NCBI GenBank assembly: GCA_020441995.1
Contig: JAGRLC010000006.1
Span: 125,534 to 189,533, forward strand
Reading direction: 5' to 3'
Source of the DNA: Rhodobiaceae bacterium
GTDB taxonomy: Bacteria > Pseudomonadota > Alphaproteobacteria > Rhizobiales > Tepidamorphaceae
DNA length: 64,000 nt
A model generated the notes under the pieces. It was not told the origin of the DNA. It saw nothing but the letters and a program-made list of their open reading frames with translations, and searched no databases. Each line of letters opens with the position of its first letter. Positions within the stretch are counted from its first letter, which is position 1. This document shows positions 9,303 to 18,660 of the stretch, one piece after another. The position numbers and the translations under genes are program-made.

Positions 9303-11405
9303 TCACCCTGACGCCAGCAGCCGCACCGCATGATCCCTGTCGAACAGGTAGAGCAGGGCGCGTAGAGCATCCCCGCGTTCGCCCGTCAGGTCAGGATCGG
9401 TTTCCATGATCAGGCGGGCGTCGTCGCGGGCCATTTCCAGCATGTCGAGATGGATTGAAGGCTGCGCCAGCCGGAAGCCGGGCATGCCGGATTGCCGCGT
9501 GCCGAGCACATCGCCGCCGCCGCGCAGCTTCAGGTCTTCCTCGGCGATGCGGAAGCCGTCCTCGGTCTCGCGCATGACTTCAAGACGCGCCCGCGCGGTC
9601 TCGCCCAGCGGCGGCTTGTAGAGCAGCAGGCAGGATGACGCGCGGTCGCTGCGCCCGACGCGCCCGCGCAACTGGTGCAATTGGGCAAGGCCGAAGCGTT
9701 CGGCATGCTCGATCACCATCACGGTCGCTTCCGGCACATCGACGCCGACCTCCACCACGGTGGTTGCCACCAGCACCGGCGTTTCGCCGGACTGGAAACC
9801 CGAAAGCGCGGCCTGCTTGGCGTTCTGGTCCTGCCGTCCGTGAACGAGCGCCACCTTGCCGGGGAAGACCTGTGACAGCGACGCGAAGCGTTCCTCCGCG
9901 GCCGCTGCATCGACCTGCTCGCTTTCCGCAACCAGCGGGCAAACCCAATAAACCCGGTTGCCGGCCTCGATGGCCCGGCCTATGGCGGCGATCACATCGT
10001 CGATACGGTCGTCCGGCAGGGCGCGCGTGGCAATCGGCTGGCGGCCCGGCGGTTTCTCGTCGAGACGCGAAACATCCATGTCGCCGTAAAGCGTCAGCAG
10101 CAGCGTGCGCGGGATCGGCGTCGCCGACATGACGAGGAAATCGGGCCGGTCGCCCTTGGCCGAAAGCGCAAGCCGTTGATGCACGCCGAAACGGTGTTGC
10201 TCGTCGACGACCACAAGCCCCAGCGCGTTGAAGGCCACATCCTGCTGGAACAGCGCGTGGGTTCCGACGGCAATATCGATCTCGCCATTGGCGAGGCCTT
10301 CGCGCACGGCCCGGCGCTCGCTCTGCTTGTCCTTGCCGGTCAGCAACGCGACGCGCAAGCCCGCCGCCCCGGCAAAGGCGGACAGTGTCGCGAAGTGCTG
10401 CCGCGCGAGGATTTCGGTCGGCGCCATCAGCGCGGATTGCTGACCTGCTTCGGCAACCTGCGCCATGGCGAGCAGCGCGACGACGGTCTTGCCGCTGCCG
10501 ACATCGCCCTGCAGCAGCCGCACCATGCGTTCGGTGCCCGCGAGGTCGTCGCCGATTTCGGCAAAGGAACGCTCCTGCGCCCCCGTCAGACCGAAGGGCA
10601 GGGCGCCGAGTATCTGCTGAACTTTTTCACCCGTGCCGACGCGCGCAACGCCTGCGGTCTTCAGTGTTTTCCTGCGCACCATCATCAGCGCCAGTTGCCC
10701 GGCGAGAAGTTCGTCATAAGCAATGCGCCGCCAGGCAAGGCCCTCGGCGGCTGCGTCTTCCGGCACGTGCGGGTTATGCAGGCGCGAAAGCGCTTCTCCG
10801 AACGCCGGCCATTGCATCTTGTCCATGACGCCGCGCGACTGCCATTCGGGGAGTTCAGGCAATTGCTCCAGCGCCGCCTCGACCGCACGTACGACGGTCG
10901 CGCGCTTCAGTCCGGCGGTCAGCGGATAGATCGGTTCGACGGGGGGCAGTTTGGCGAGACCTTCCGCATCGACGATGCGGTCGGGATGAACCATCTGCAG
11001 CATGTCGCCCCAGGCTTCCACCGTGCCGCTGACATAGCGCGTCTCGCCAACGGGCAGTGCGCGCTGGATGTAGTCGTCGCGCGCATGAAAGAAGACCAGC
11101 GTCAGGCTGCCGGTTTCGTCGTGGCACAGGACGCGGTAGGGCGCGCGGCTGTTGCGCGGCGCGGGCTGGTGCTTGTCGACGGTGATCTCGATGGTCGCGA
11201 GACTGCCCGGAACAGCCCCTGAGATTGTTGGCCGGTTGCGCCGGTCGATGAAGCCCGACGGCGGCAGCAGCAGAAGATCGATGACGCGCGGCTCGACACC
11301 ATCGGGCAGCGGCAGCAGCCGCTCCAGCAGGTCAGCCGTCTTCGCGCCGATGCCGGGCAGGCCGGTCGCCGGCGCAAACAGGGGATTGAGAATATCGGGC
11401 CGCAT
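9303..11405 (-). CDS. recG: ATP-dependent DNA helicase RecG
   Basis: RecG regresses stalled forks and branch-migrates Holliday junctions. The 700-residue product has the N-terminal wedge/OB region (to about 170), then the helicase core with Walker A GDVGSGKT, the DEQH box (VVVDEQHRFGVHQR), SATPIPRT, and the motif VI region GRVGR, followed by the RecG-specific C-terminus (LKLRGGGDVLGTRQSG). Length is normal. Its ATG lies 32 bp after the stop of the TAXI-protein gene on the same strand, so recG may be co-transcribed with that two-gene unit; this is not the usual arrangement, where recG faces sdhE directly. Confidence 0.96.
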   Translation of the reverse strand: MRPDILNPLFAPATGLPGIGAKTADLLERLLPLPDGVEPRVIDLLLLPPSGFIDRRNRPTISGAVPGSLATIEITVDKHQPAPRNSRAPYRVLCHDETGSLTLVFFHARDDYIQRALPVGETRYVSGTVEAWGDMLQMVHPDRIVDAEGLAKLPPVEPIYPLTAGLKRATVVRAVEAALEQLPELPEWQSRGVMDKMQWPAFGEALSRLHNPHVPEDAAAEGLAWRRIAYDELLAGQLALMMVRRKTLKTAGVARVGTGEKVQQILGALPFGLTGAQERSFAEIGDDLAGTERMVRLLQGDVGSGKTVVALLAMAQVAEAGQQSALMAPTEILARQHFATLSAFAGAAGLRVALLTGKDKQSERRAVREGLANGEIDIAVGTHALFQQDVAFNALGLVVVDEQHRFGVHQRLALSAKGDRPDFLVMSATPIPRTLLLTLYGDMDVSRLDEKPPGRQPIATRALPDDRIDDVIAAIGRAIEAGNRVYWVCPLVAESEQVDAAAAEERFASLSQVFPGKVALVHGRQDQNAKQAALSGFQSGETPVLVATTVVEVGVDVPEATVMVIEHAERFGLAQLHQLRGRVGRSDRASSCLLLYKPPLGETARARLEVMRETEDGFRIAEEDLKLRGGGDVLGTRQSGMPGFRLAQPSIHLDMLEMARDDARLIMETDPDLTGERGDALRALLYLFDRDHAVRLLASG

Positions 11406-11437
11406 GGCATCCCTTGTAGCGCGCCATGCGCCACAGG

Positions 11438-12493
11438 TCAGCCACCATCGCCAAGCCTTTGCTTCAGCAGGTTCAGATATTCCTGATCAACAACTTCGGC
11501 GGCGGGCGCCGGTGCCGCGCCAAGCGTGCCGGTATCGCGCTGGCAGGACAACTGGTAATCGGCGCGCATGCCGTCCTTGACGCAATCGCCGACGCGCCAG
11601 CCCGGCGGCAGCGCCGACAGGTCGACGTTCTTCCACTTCGGATGCCCGCTCTCGCGCAGCCGGTCGAGGTTGGTGACGATGATATTGGCGATGTCGGCAA
11701 CCGCCTTGCAGTTGCCCTGGTGATAGTCGTTCTTGTCTTTGCGGTAATCGAAGGTCATCAGCACCGCCTTGACCGTGACCACATCGACCGGCTCCGGCTG
11801 GAACGGATACACGCCGCCGGCGATTTGTGCCTTGTTGTAGGTGGCCAGAAGCGGTTTCTCGGTGATCGGCAGGAGATGGAAGCGCGCGCCGTCGATTTCG
11901 GGATCGGAGAACAGGCTGGCTGGCGCCCCGGTGACATAGAACATGGCATCGATCTCGCCGCGTTTGAGCATGTCGAGTCCATCGACAGAACCGGCAAGGA
12001 CCTTCTCGACGCCTTGCACCTGGAGAATATCGAGGATCAGCGTCGCGGTCAGATAGGTGCCGCTGTCGGTAACCCCGATCGCCACCTTGCGCCCGGCAAG
12101 CTCTCCGAGGCTGTTGATGTCCCATTTCGCCAGCACATGCACCTCCTCGTTATAGAGGGGGAACATGCTGCGGACGCCGAGAATGGCGCGGGCCAGATCG
12201 GGATCGGACCCGGCATAGGTGCTCACATATTCCAGCACGTCGGACTGGACGATGCCGAACTGGGTGAAGGTGCGTTTCTTGACGGCGATCAGGTTTTCGA
12301 GCGATCCGGCGCTTTCCTGAACGACCAGGTTGCGGCCGCACTCCCTGCTGAGCGCGGCGATATCGCGGCCGATCTGGATGTAGGTTCCCTTCGGCCCGCC
12401 TGTCATCATGTTCGTCTCGACGGTCTGGGAGATTGCGCGCGTTGGCGTAAGAAGCGCGAGCAGGACGAGCAAAAGGCTGGCTGCGCGCATCAT
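11438..12493 (-). CDS. TAXI family TRAP transporter solute-binding protein
   Basis: The 351-residue protein begins MMRAASLLLVLLALLTPTRA, a Sec signal peptide, and continues with the TAXI family core: MTGGPKGTYIQIGRDIA, the FGIVQSDVLEYV segment, SLGELAGRKVAIGVTDSGT, and GEIDAMFYVTGAPASLF. TAXI proteins bind small anions such as glutamate for TRAP transporters. No TRAP permease gene is adjacent. The start ATG overlaps the stop of the upstream membrane-protein gene (ATGATG), pointing to translational coupling. The C-terminal ~60 residues (with two Cys: GDCVKDGMRADYQLSC) are an extension of unclear role. An upstream in-frame start at 12583 is unlikely because it would precede the signal peptide by 30 polar residues. 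Confidence 0.85.
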   Translation of the reverse strand: MMRAASLLLVLLALLTPTRAISQTVETNMMTGGPKGTYIQIGRDIAALSRECGRNLVVQESAGSLENLIAVKKRTFTQFGIVQSDVLEYVSTYAGSDPDLARAILGVRSMFPLYNEEVHVLAKWDINSLGELAGRKVAIGVTDSGTYLTATLILDILQVQGVEKVLAGSVDGLDMLKRGEIDAMFYVTGAPASLFSDPEIDGARFHLLPITEKPLLATYNKAQIAGGVYPFQPEPVDVVTVKAVLMTFDYRKDKNDYHQGNCKAVADIANIIVTNLDRLRESGHPKWKNVDLSALPPGWRVGDCVKDGMRADYQLSCQRDTGTLGAAPAPAAEVVDQEYLNLLKQRLGDGG

Positions 12494-13587
12494 CGGCAGT
12501 CTCCTTCGAGCAGCCGGATCATGTCGCGCATCGCCACGACCGGTACATGCCCGAGCACCGCGGGCATTGCCGAGGACAGGCATTCCCCGCCCTCAAGCCG
12601 CGACTGCAGGTCTGCACGGGTCTGCGATGGCAGGCTGGAGAGGGCTGGAACGGCGTTTACCGCGGAGGCGACCTGAACCGGGTCGCGCCTTGTCACGGTG
12701 TGCCCGGCATCTAGTCTCGCCGTCTTGGGCGTTGGTGCCGGGAAGCGGGGCGGAGCATCCGCCTCCTGTCCCGGCTGTTGAAGGGCGGCGGGTTCAAGGC
12801 TTGCGGCGGGTGGCGGGACGGCCTCGCCCTCAGGCGTCCCGGTTGCCTGAATCCGGCCCGATATGGCAGCAAGCGCCAGTTGCCGGTCCGCACGGACAGC
12901 CGGCTCTTCCCGCGCCTGTACCTGTGTCTGCGCTTGCCGGGCGGGTGGTTCGCCCGGACCGGAGATCAGAAGCGGGCTTGCGACAACGGCGGGCAGGGCG
13001 ACCCAGGCGATAATCGACAGGATCGATGTGGACCCGTGCTGCCGGTGGAGCGTTTCGCGCCGCAGCGGCACCGGGTATTGCGAACCGTGCGTACCTGCCT
13101 GCCTTGCAAGCACGTCGATATGCTGGTTTTGGCGCGGCGGCGTGGACTGCTCGGTCGGCGGACAGTCCTCTTCAGGAGCAACCGCCGCGCGGCAGACCTG
13201 CTCGAGATGTTGCACGGGATCGGCATTGTCCGGCGATCCGGACGTGCTGGCCGCAAGGCTTGCCGCCAGTTCTTCTTCCAGAGATGCATGCGCGCATTGC
13301 GCATCGGGCGTCTCATCATGGATCGGCGGATAGGCCGGCCAGTCATTGCCGTGACCGGTGTCGTCTTGATTGCTGTCTTCAGTGCCTACCTGCTCAAGCC
13401 GCTCGACTTCGCCCATCGCCTCGCGCAGACGGTTGAAGCCATCGCGTTCGCTGTCGGTTGTGTCTGAAAGGATTGTCGAGCTTGAGGAAGGCGGGAAGGA
13501 TGTATGGACTGGCGCCGAAACCCCCGGCGCGGCGTTACGCAACTTCACTGTACCTACGGCCATGGCAGTACTCCCCGTAAATGCCAT
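12490..13587 (-). CDS. Single-pass membrane protein, Pro/Ala/Gln-rich, unknown function
   Basis: About 365 residues (start at 13587, or at the second Met, 13563). The N-terminal ~180 residues are polar, acidic and presumably cytoplasmic; one transmembrane helix follows (ILSIIAWVALPAVVASPLLI, about 186-205); the remaining ~155 residues are Pro/Ala/Gln-rich and periplasmic, ending in a compact segment with two Cys (GGECLSS ... LLEGDCR). I recognise no domain. Its stop overlaps the start of the TAXI gene by four bases, so the two products are made together and may act together. It is divergent from sdhE across 195 bp. Confidence 0.6.
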   Translation of the reverse strand: MAFTGSTAMAVGTVKLRNAAPGVSAPVHTSFPPSSSSTILSDTTDSERDGFNRLREAMGEVERLEQVGTEDSNQDDTGHGNDWPAYPPIHDETPDAQCAHASLEEELAASLAASTSGSPDNADPVQHLEQVCRAAVAPEEDCPPTEQSTPPRQNQHIDVLARQAGTHGSQYPVPLRRETLHRQHGSTSILSIIAWVALPAVVASPLLISGPGEPPARQAQTQVQAREEPAVRADRQLALAAISGRIQATGTPEGEAVPPPAASLEPAALQQPGQEADAPPRFPAPTPKTARLDAGHTVTRRDPVQVASAVNAVPALSSLPSQTRADLQSRLEGGECLSSAMPAVLGHVPVVAMRDMIRLLEGDCR

Positions 13588-13782
13588 AGCCCCCCGGACG
13601 CACCGAATAGGGTCATACTGTGGCTCAAATTTGACGCTGGGACAGCGCGTGTAAGGGCGGCTTGCGCGGCCGGATCGCCGGCACAGGCATGAAAAATCCG
13701 CGTTGACGCGCTCTTTGGCTGGCGGATTGTCCATCGCGGCGCTATGTCTGCCGCACATGCTTCCAAACCATGATCGGCGGTC

Positions 13783-14076
13783 ATGACCGGCACCACGCTA
13801 TCCAGTTCCCAGCTCGATCCGCGCAGGCGGCGTATTCTGATCCGCGCCTGGCGCCGGGGCACGCGCGAGATGGATCTTATGATCGGGCGTTTCGCCGATG
13901 ACAGGCTGGTGGATATGCCGGAGACCGATCTTGAGATGTTCGAGGCGCTGATCGACTGCCAGGACACCGATCTTTTCGAGTGGGTGACCGGCGCGAAGCC
14001 CGTTCCGCCCGAACAGGACACGGCTGTCTTCCGCCAGTTGCGCGACTTCAGTCTCAACCAGCCCCCGATTTTCTGA
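13783..14076 (+). CDS. sdhE: FAD assembly factor SdhE
   Basis: This 97-residue protein is the small helical chaperone that helps attach FAD covalently to the succinate dehydrogenase flavoprotein. The family core is visible: RRRRILIRAWRRGTREMDLM, then RFADDRLVDMPETDLEMFE and the acidic helix ending in DLFEWVTG. The RG motif in RRGTREMD corresponds to the conserved RGxxE site needed for flavinylation. Length is as usual for alphaproteobacterial SdhE. mfd follows 14 bp downstream, so the two are probably one transcript. Confidence 0.93.
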   Translation: MTGTTLSSSQLDPRRRRILIRAWRRGTREMDLMIGRFADDRLVDMPETDLEMFEALIDCQDTDLFEWVTGAKPVPPEQDTAVFRQLRDFSLNQPPIF

Positions 14077-14090
14077 GCCGGACCGGACTT

Positions 14091-17000
14091 ATGACCGCCA
14101 CAGCGCGTGCATCACAGCAGCAGGCGAAGGCCTTGCAGTTCGGCTCCGGCCCCGGCGAGACCGTCGTCGCCGGCGTGCCGGAAGGCTACGACGCGCTCAT
14201 CGTTGCCGATCTTGCGCGCCAGAATGCGGGAACGGGCGCGGCGGATACGGTCTTTGTCGCCCGCGATGCCCAGCGTCTCTCCGCCTTTGCGGAAGCATCC
14301 GCGTTCTTCGCGCCCGATGTCGAAGTGATCACGTTGCCCGGCTGGGACTGCCTGCCATATGACCGCGTGTCGCCGACGGCGGCGCTTCTGTCGCAGCGGC
14401 TTGCCGCCATGGCGCAACTTGCCGCGCCACGCGTCGGCAAGAGACCGGTCGTGCTTGCGATTACCGTCGGCGCGATGATGCAGCGCATGCTGCCACGCGA
14501 TCTGGTGAAGGGTGCCGCGCTTGCGCTTCGCCCCGGCCAGATGGTCGATATCGCCAACATCGTCACGTGGCTGGAAGCCAACGGCTTCATGCGCACCAGC
14601 ACGGTGCGCGAGAACGGCGAATATGCCGTGCGTGGCGGTATCCTCGATCTGTTCGCGCCGGGTGCCGAAGCCCCGGTCCGGCTCGATTTCTTCGGCGATA
14701 CCCTGGAAACCATCCGCGCCTTCGATCCCGATACCCAGCGCACCACGTCGCAGGCGCAGAACCTTGATCTCGTGCCGTTGAGCGAAGTTTTGTTCAACGA
14801 GGAGACAATCCGCAATTTCCGCGCCGGATACCGCTCCGCGTTCGGCGCGACGGCATCGGGCGATCCGGTCTATGAGGCGATCTCGGCGGGACGCCGCCAT
14901 CAGGGGATGGAGCACTGGCTGCCGCTGTTCTACTCCGGATTGGAAACGATCTTCGACTATGCCGGCGATGCGCCGGTCTGTCTCGATCCGCTGGCGCGCG
15001 AGGCCTATGGCGAGCGCCACGCCCAGATCCGCGATCACTTCCAGGCCCGCAGGGCGGCGCTCGATGAAGGCAGCCGTCACGATGCGGCCCCTTACAGGCC
15101 GGTTGAGCCGGATACGCTCTACCTAGCCGAAGACGAATGGCAGGGACAGCTTGCCGGCCGGCGCGTTGTGTCGCTCAGTCCCTACAAGGTGCCCGAAACC
15201 GAAGGTGGCGCGAAAATCATCGATGCCGGCGCGCGCAAGGGCAGGGACTTCGCGCCCGAGCGCCAGAACGAACAGACCAATGTCTTCGATGCGCTGGTCG
15301 CCCACATCCGCAAGCTGAACGGCGCGGGCCTGAAGGTTGCGATTGCCTGCTGGAGCGACGGCTCGCGCGGGCGGATGTCGGATATGCTGCATGGCCACGG
15401 CTGGGAGAACGTGCGCGAGACGGCGGAATTCGCGGAGATCGCGACGCTTAAAGCCGGCGAGGTCGCCGTTACCATCCTCGGTATCGAGAGCGGTTTCGAG
15501 ACCGCGGACTTCGCCATAATCGGCGAGCAGGACATACTCGGTGACCGCTACGCGCGCCCCAGAAAGAAATCCCGCTCCGGCGCCGATGTCCTGACCGAGG
15601 CCTCCAGCCTGATGCCCGGCGATTTCGTCGTCCACGTCGATCACGGCATAGGACGGTTCGCGGGACTGCGCACCATCACCGCCGCCGGGGCACCGCACGA
15701 TTGCGTCGAGCTTCACTACGCCAACGACGACAAGCTCTACCTGCCGGTTGAAAACATCGAGCTCTTGAGCCGCTACGGCGCGGAAGAAGCCAATGTCACG
15801 CTGGACAGGCTCGGCAGCATCGGCTGGCAGGCGCGCAAGTCGAAGCTGAAAGAGCGCATCCGCGAGATGGCGGCGAAACTGATCGAGGTCGCCGCCGCGC
15901 GCGCCATGCGCACAGCCGACAAGATCGAACGCCCCGACGGGCTCTATGACGAGTTCGCAGCCCGCTTTCCCTACGCGGAGACCGACGATCAGCTGCAGGC
16001 GATCGATGCCGTGCTCGATGATCTCGAAAGCGGCAGGCCGATGGACCGGCTGGTCTGCGGCGATGTCGGCTTCGGTAAGACGGAAGTTGCCTTGCGCGCC
16101 GCTTTCGTTGCCGCCGCCTCCGGCAAACAGGTGGCTGTGGTTGTGCCGACGACGCTGTTGTCGCGCCAGCACTACAAGACATTCCGCGAACGCCTGTCCG
16201 GCTTCGCGCTCAACGTCGCCCATGCCTCGCGCCTTGTCGGCGCCAGGGAACTGACGGCAACCAAGAATGGCCTGAAGGACGGTTCCGTCGATATCGTTGT
16301 CGGCACCCATGCGCTGTTGGGCAAGTCCATCGAGTTCAAGAACCTCGGCCTGCTGATCATCGACGAGGAGCAGCATTTCGGCGTGCAGCACAAGGAACGC
16401 CTGAAACAGCTGCGATCCGACGTGCATGTTCTGACCCTGTCGGCAACGCCGATCCCGCGTACGCTGCAACTGGCGATGACGGGTTTGCGCGAACTCTCGA
16501 TGATCGCAACGCCGCCGGTCGACCGGCTTGCGGTGCGCACCTATGTCAGCCCGTTCGATCCGGTGATCCTGCGCGAGGCGCTGCTGCGCGAGCGTTATCG
16601 CGGCGGCCAGACATTCTTCGTCTGTCCCCGCATCGCCGATATCGAGGACTGCGCCGCCTTCCTGCGCGACAGCGTGCCGGAGCTGCGCGTCGCCATTGCC
16701 CACGGCCAGCTCACGCCGACCGAACTCGATGACGTGATGTCGGCCTTCTACGAGGGCAAATACGACGTGCTGCTATCGACCGCGATTGTCGAATCCGGTC
16801 TCGACATTCCGGCGGCGAATACGCTGATTGTCTATCGCGCCGACATGTTCGGTCTGGCCCAGCTTTACCAGTTGCGCGGCCGCGTCGGGCGTTCGAAGGT
16901 GCGCGCCTTCGCCTACTTCACAACGCCTGCCAACCGCATGCTGACGCCGCAGGCCGAAAAGCGCCTCAAGGTGCTGCAATCGCTGGACAGCCTCGGTGCG

Positions 17001-17621
17001 GGCTTCATGCTGGCAAGCCACGATCTCGATCTGCGCGGCGCCGGCAACCTGCTCGGCGAGGAACAATCCGGCCATATCAGGGAAGTCGGCTACGAGCTGT
17101 ATCAGGCGATGCTGGAGGAGGCGGTTGCCGCGCTGCGCTCCGGCGACGACAGCCTGGCGGAAGACCGGTGGTCGCCGCAGATTTCCGTCGGAGTGCCGGT
17201 GCTGCTGCCCGATCACTACGTGCCGGACCTCGATGTCCGCATGCAGCTTTACCGGCGTCTGTCGCAGGTGGAGAGCGACACCGAGATCGACGGTTTCGGA
17301 GCCGAGCTTGCGGATCGTTTCGGGCGGTTGCCGGAAGAAGTCGACGACCTGCTCGAAGTCGTACGCATCAAGCTGCTGTGCCGCCGCGCGGGCATCGAGA
17401 AGGTCGACGCGGGGCCGCTCGGCGTCGTGCTGTCGTTCCGTGGCAACCGCTTCGCCAATCCGCACGGCCTCGTTGAGTTCGTCGCGCGCGAAGGCAGGCT
17501 TGCCAAGGTGCGGCCCGATCATTCCATCTTACTGAAGCGAGATTGGCCGGCTGCGCGCGACCGCCTCAATGGAACGCGCCGCCTGCTGCTGGACCTCGCA
17601 AAGATGGCGGAAGCCGTCTGA
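14091..17621 (+). CDS. mfd: Transcription-repair coupling factor
   Basis: Mfd removes RNA polymerase stalled at lesions and recruits UvrA. The 1176-residue protein shows the UvrB-like N-terminal module (LPGWDCLPYDRVSP), the RNA-polymerase-interacting domain (PGDFVVHVDHGIGRFAGL), and the SF2 translocase with Walker A GDVGFGKTEVA, DEEQHFGV and SATPIPRTLQLAM; the QLRGRVGRSKVRAFAYF motif and the C-terminal TRCF domain follow (LPDHYVPDLDVRMQLYRRLS). ATG at 14091 was chosen because upstream frame from 13980 overlaps sdhE and is not conserved; it lies 14 bp after the sdhE stop. Confidence 0.96.
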   Translation: MTATARASQQQAKALQFGSGPGETVVAGVPEGYDALIVADLARQNAGTGAADTVFVARDAQRLSAFAEASAFFAPDVEVITLPGWDCLPYDRVSPTAALLSQRLAAMAQLAAPRVGKRPVVLAITVGAMMQRMLPRDLVKGAALALRPGQMVDIANIVTWLEANGFMRTSTVRENGEYAVRGGILDLFAPGAEAPVRLDFFGDTLETIRAFDPDTQRTTSQAQNLDLVPLSEVLFNEETIRNFRAGYRSAFGATASGDPVYEAISAGRRHQGMEHWLPLFYSGLETIFDYAGDAPVCLDPLAREAYGERHAQIRDHFQARRAALDEGSRHDAAPYRPVEPDTLYLAEDEWQGQLAGRRVVSLSPYKVPETEGGAKIIDAGARKGRDFAPERQNEQTNVFDALVAHIRKLNGAGLKVAIACWSDGSRGRMSDMLHGHGWENVRETAEFAEIATLKAGEVAVTILGIESGFETADFAIIGEQDILGDRYARPRKKSRSGADVLTEASSLMPGDFVVHVDHGIGRFAGLRTITAAGAPHDCVELHYANDDKLYLPVENIELLSRYGAEEANVTLDRLGSIGWQARKSKLKERIREMAAKLIEVAAARAMRTADKIERPDGLYDEFAARFPYAETDDQLQAIDAVLDDLESGRPMDRLVCGDVGFGKTEVALRAAFVAAASGKQVAVVVPTTLLSRQHYKTFRERLSGFALNVAHASRLVGARELTATKNGLKDGSVDIVVGTHALLGKSIEFKNLGLLIIDEEQHFGVQHKERLKQLRSDVHVLTLSATPIPRTLQLAMTGLRELSMIATPPVDRLAVRTYVSPFDPVILREALLRERYRGGQTFFVCPRIADIEDCAAFLRDSVPELRVAIAHGQLTPTELDDVMSAFYEGKYDVLLSTAIVESGLDIPAANTLIVYRADMFGLAQLYQLRGRVGRSKVRAFAYFTTPANRMLTPQAEKRLKVLQSLDSLGAGFMLASHDLDLRGAGNLLGEEQSGHIREVGYELYQAMLEEAVAALRSGDDSLAEDRWSPQISVGVPVLLPDHYVPDLDVRMQLYRRLSQVESDTEIDGFGAELADRFGRLPEEVDDLLEVVRIKLLCRRAGIEKVDAGPLGVVLSFRGNRFANPHGLVEFVAREGRLAKVRPDHSILLKRDWPAARDRLNGTRRLLLDLAKMAEAV

Positions 17622-17802
17622 TCGCTGTCGCGGCGGGGGCGGAATCTTGTTCCTCTTTGCCGGGTAAATGCTGCCGGGTTCCCAGCGTCCTCTGGCGCGC
17701 GAGGCGAAAAAGCCAAGCGTTTTCAGTGCCTGTTCTGTGGCACGCAACTTGCGATGCCGTCTGTGTCTTTCAGGAGAAAGCGGACGGAGCCGATATACGC
17801 CG

Positions 17803-18657
17803 ATGCAAGTTACCTCGAACAACCATGCAACCTCGCTCGCGCAAAAGCTCGCGGCGGCATCCTCAAATTCAAATGGTCAGGCTTCGGAAGGGAGCACCTC
17901 GAAACCCTCAGCCGAAGCGCGGCAGCAGGTGACTTATTCCAAGGCGCTTGGCGTGTCCGCCGCTGTCAGCACGGCGCTGCTGCAGATCCAGGAAACCGGC
18001 AGCGTTTTCGACCGCGACGACACCATGCTGATGCACAGGCGCGGCGTGTCGGAAGAGGACCGGCTGCGGTTTGCCGAGATCGTTCAGGATGCGGCGAAGA
18101 CCGGCGGCTATGAAGATCCGCTCAGCTACGTCAAATCGCTTTCGAAAAGCGATATCGATGTCCTGAAGCGGGTTCATTGCTTTGCCGAAGCCAAAGGCGT
18201 CACCGCCGTGAACACGGAAGAGGGCGCATTCAATCTTTTGCTGCCGCCAAGCGGGGCGGTCGATACCAACAATGACGCCGTCGTCGAACGCGGCATAGGC
18301 AAGAACTTTGTATTTCCGCCGCCCAATGCGCCTCAGGAGGTGAAGGACGCATGGGAAAAAATGACAGCCGACATGAGCGAGAAAGATCGCCTTCTGGCGC
18401 AGGTTCCCTTCATGGTCGCGACGATTGGCGCCAACATCGAATATGACGAGAATGGAACGGCCACCGGATTACATGAGCCCGGTGACGCCAACTACACCAA
18501 TATTTTCGACAAGACCAAAGCGGAATGGGCGGACATGCTGGCGCAGATGATCGCGGGCAGCAGGTCGATGGAAGACAAGCATCCGCAATACATCGAGCAT
18601 ACGAAGATGCTCGAATCCTTCGCCGAAAAACTCTCCGATGAATTGGGAACGGCGTGA
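17803..18657 (+). CDS. Hypothetical protein, soluble, unknown function
   Basis: A 284-residue protein I do not recognise. Residues 1-45 are Ser/Asn/Ala-rich and probably disordered; the rest is helical and acidic with no signal peptide or membrane segment (for example SEEDRLRFAEIVQDAAKTG, DVLKRVHCFAEAKGVT, FVFPPPNAPQEVKDAWEKM). The single Cys is in the middle. GGAG lies about 14 bases before the ATG. The N-terminal composition resembles proteins secreted through flagellar-type routes or cytoplasmic regulators, but this is speculation. It converges with the DsbA-family gene with three bases between stops. Confidence 0.6.
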   Translation: MQVTSNNHATSLAQKLAAASSNSNGQASEGSTSKPSAEARQQVTYSKALGVSAAVSTALLQIQETGSVFDRDDTMLMHRRGVSEEDRLRFAEIVQDAAKTGGYEDPLSYVKSLSKSDIDVLKRVHCFAEAKGVTAVNTEEGAFNLLLPPSGAVDTNNDAVVERGIGKNFVFPPPNAPQEVKDAWEKMTADMSEKDRLLAQVPFMVATIGANIEYDENGTATGLHEPGDANYTNIFDKTKAEWADMLAQMIAGSRSMEDKHPQYIEHTKMLESFAEKLSDELGTA

Positions 18658-18660
18658 GCC

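Noticed and set aside
9406..11222. Several plus-strand open frames opposite recG
   Set aside because: All are antisense shadows of recG with no RBS or domain.
15123..16703. Long minus-strand open frame inside mfd
   Set aside because: It is antisense to the mfd helicase core; there is no domain and the true coding strand is certain.
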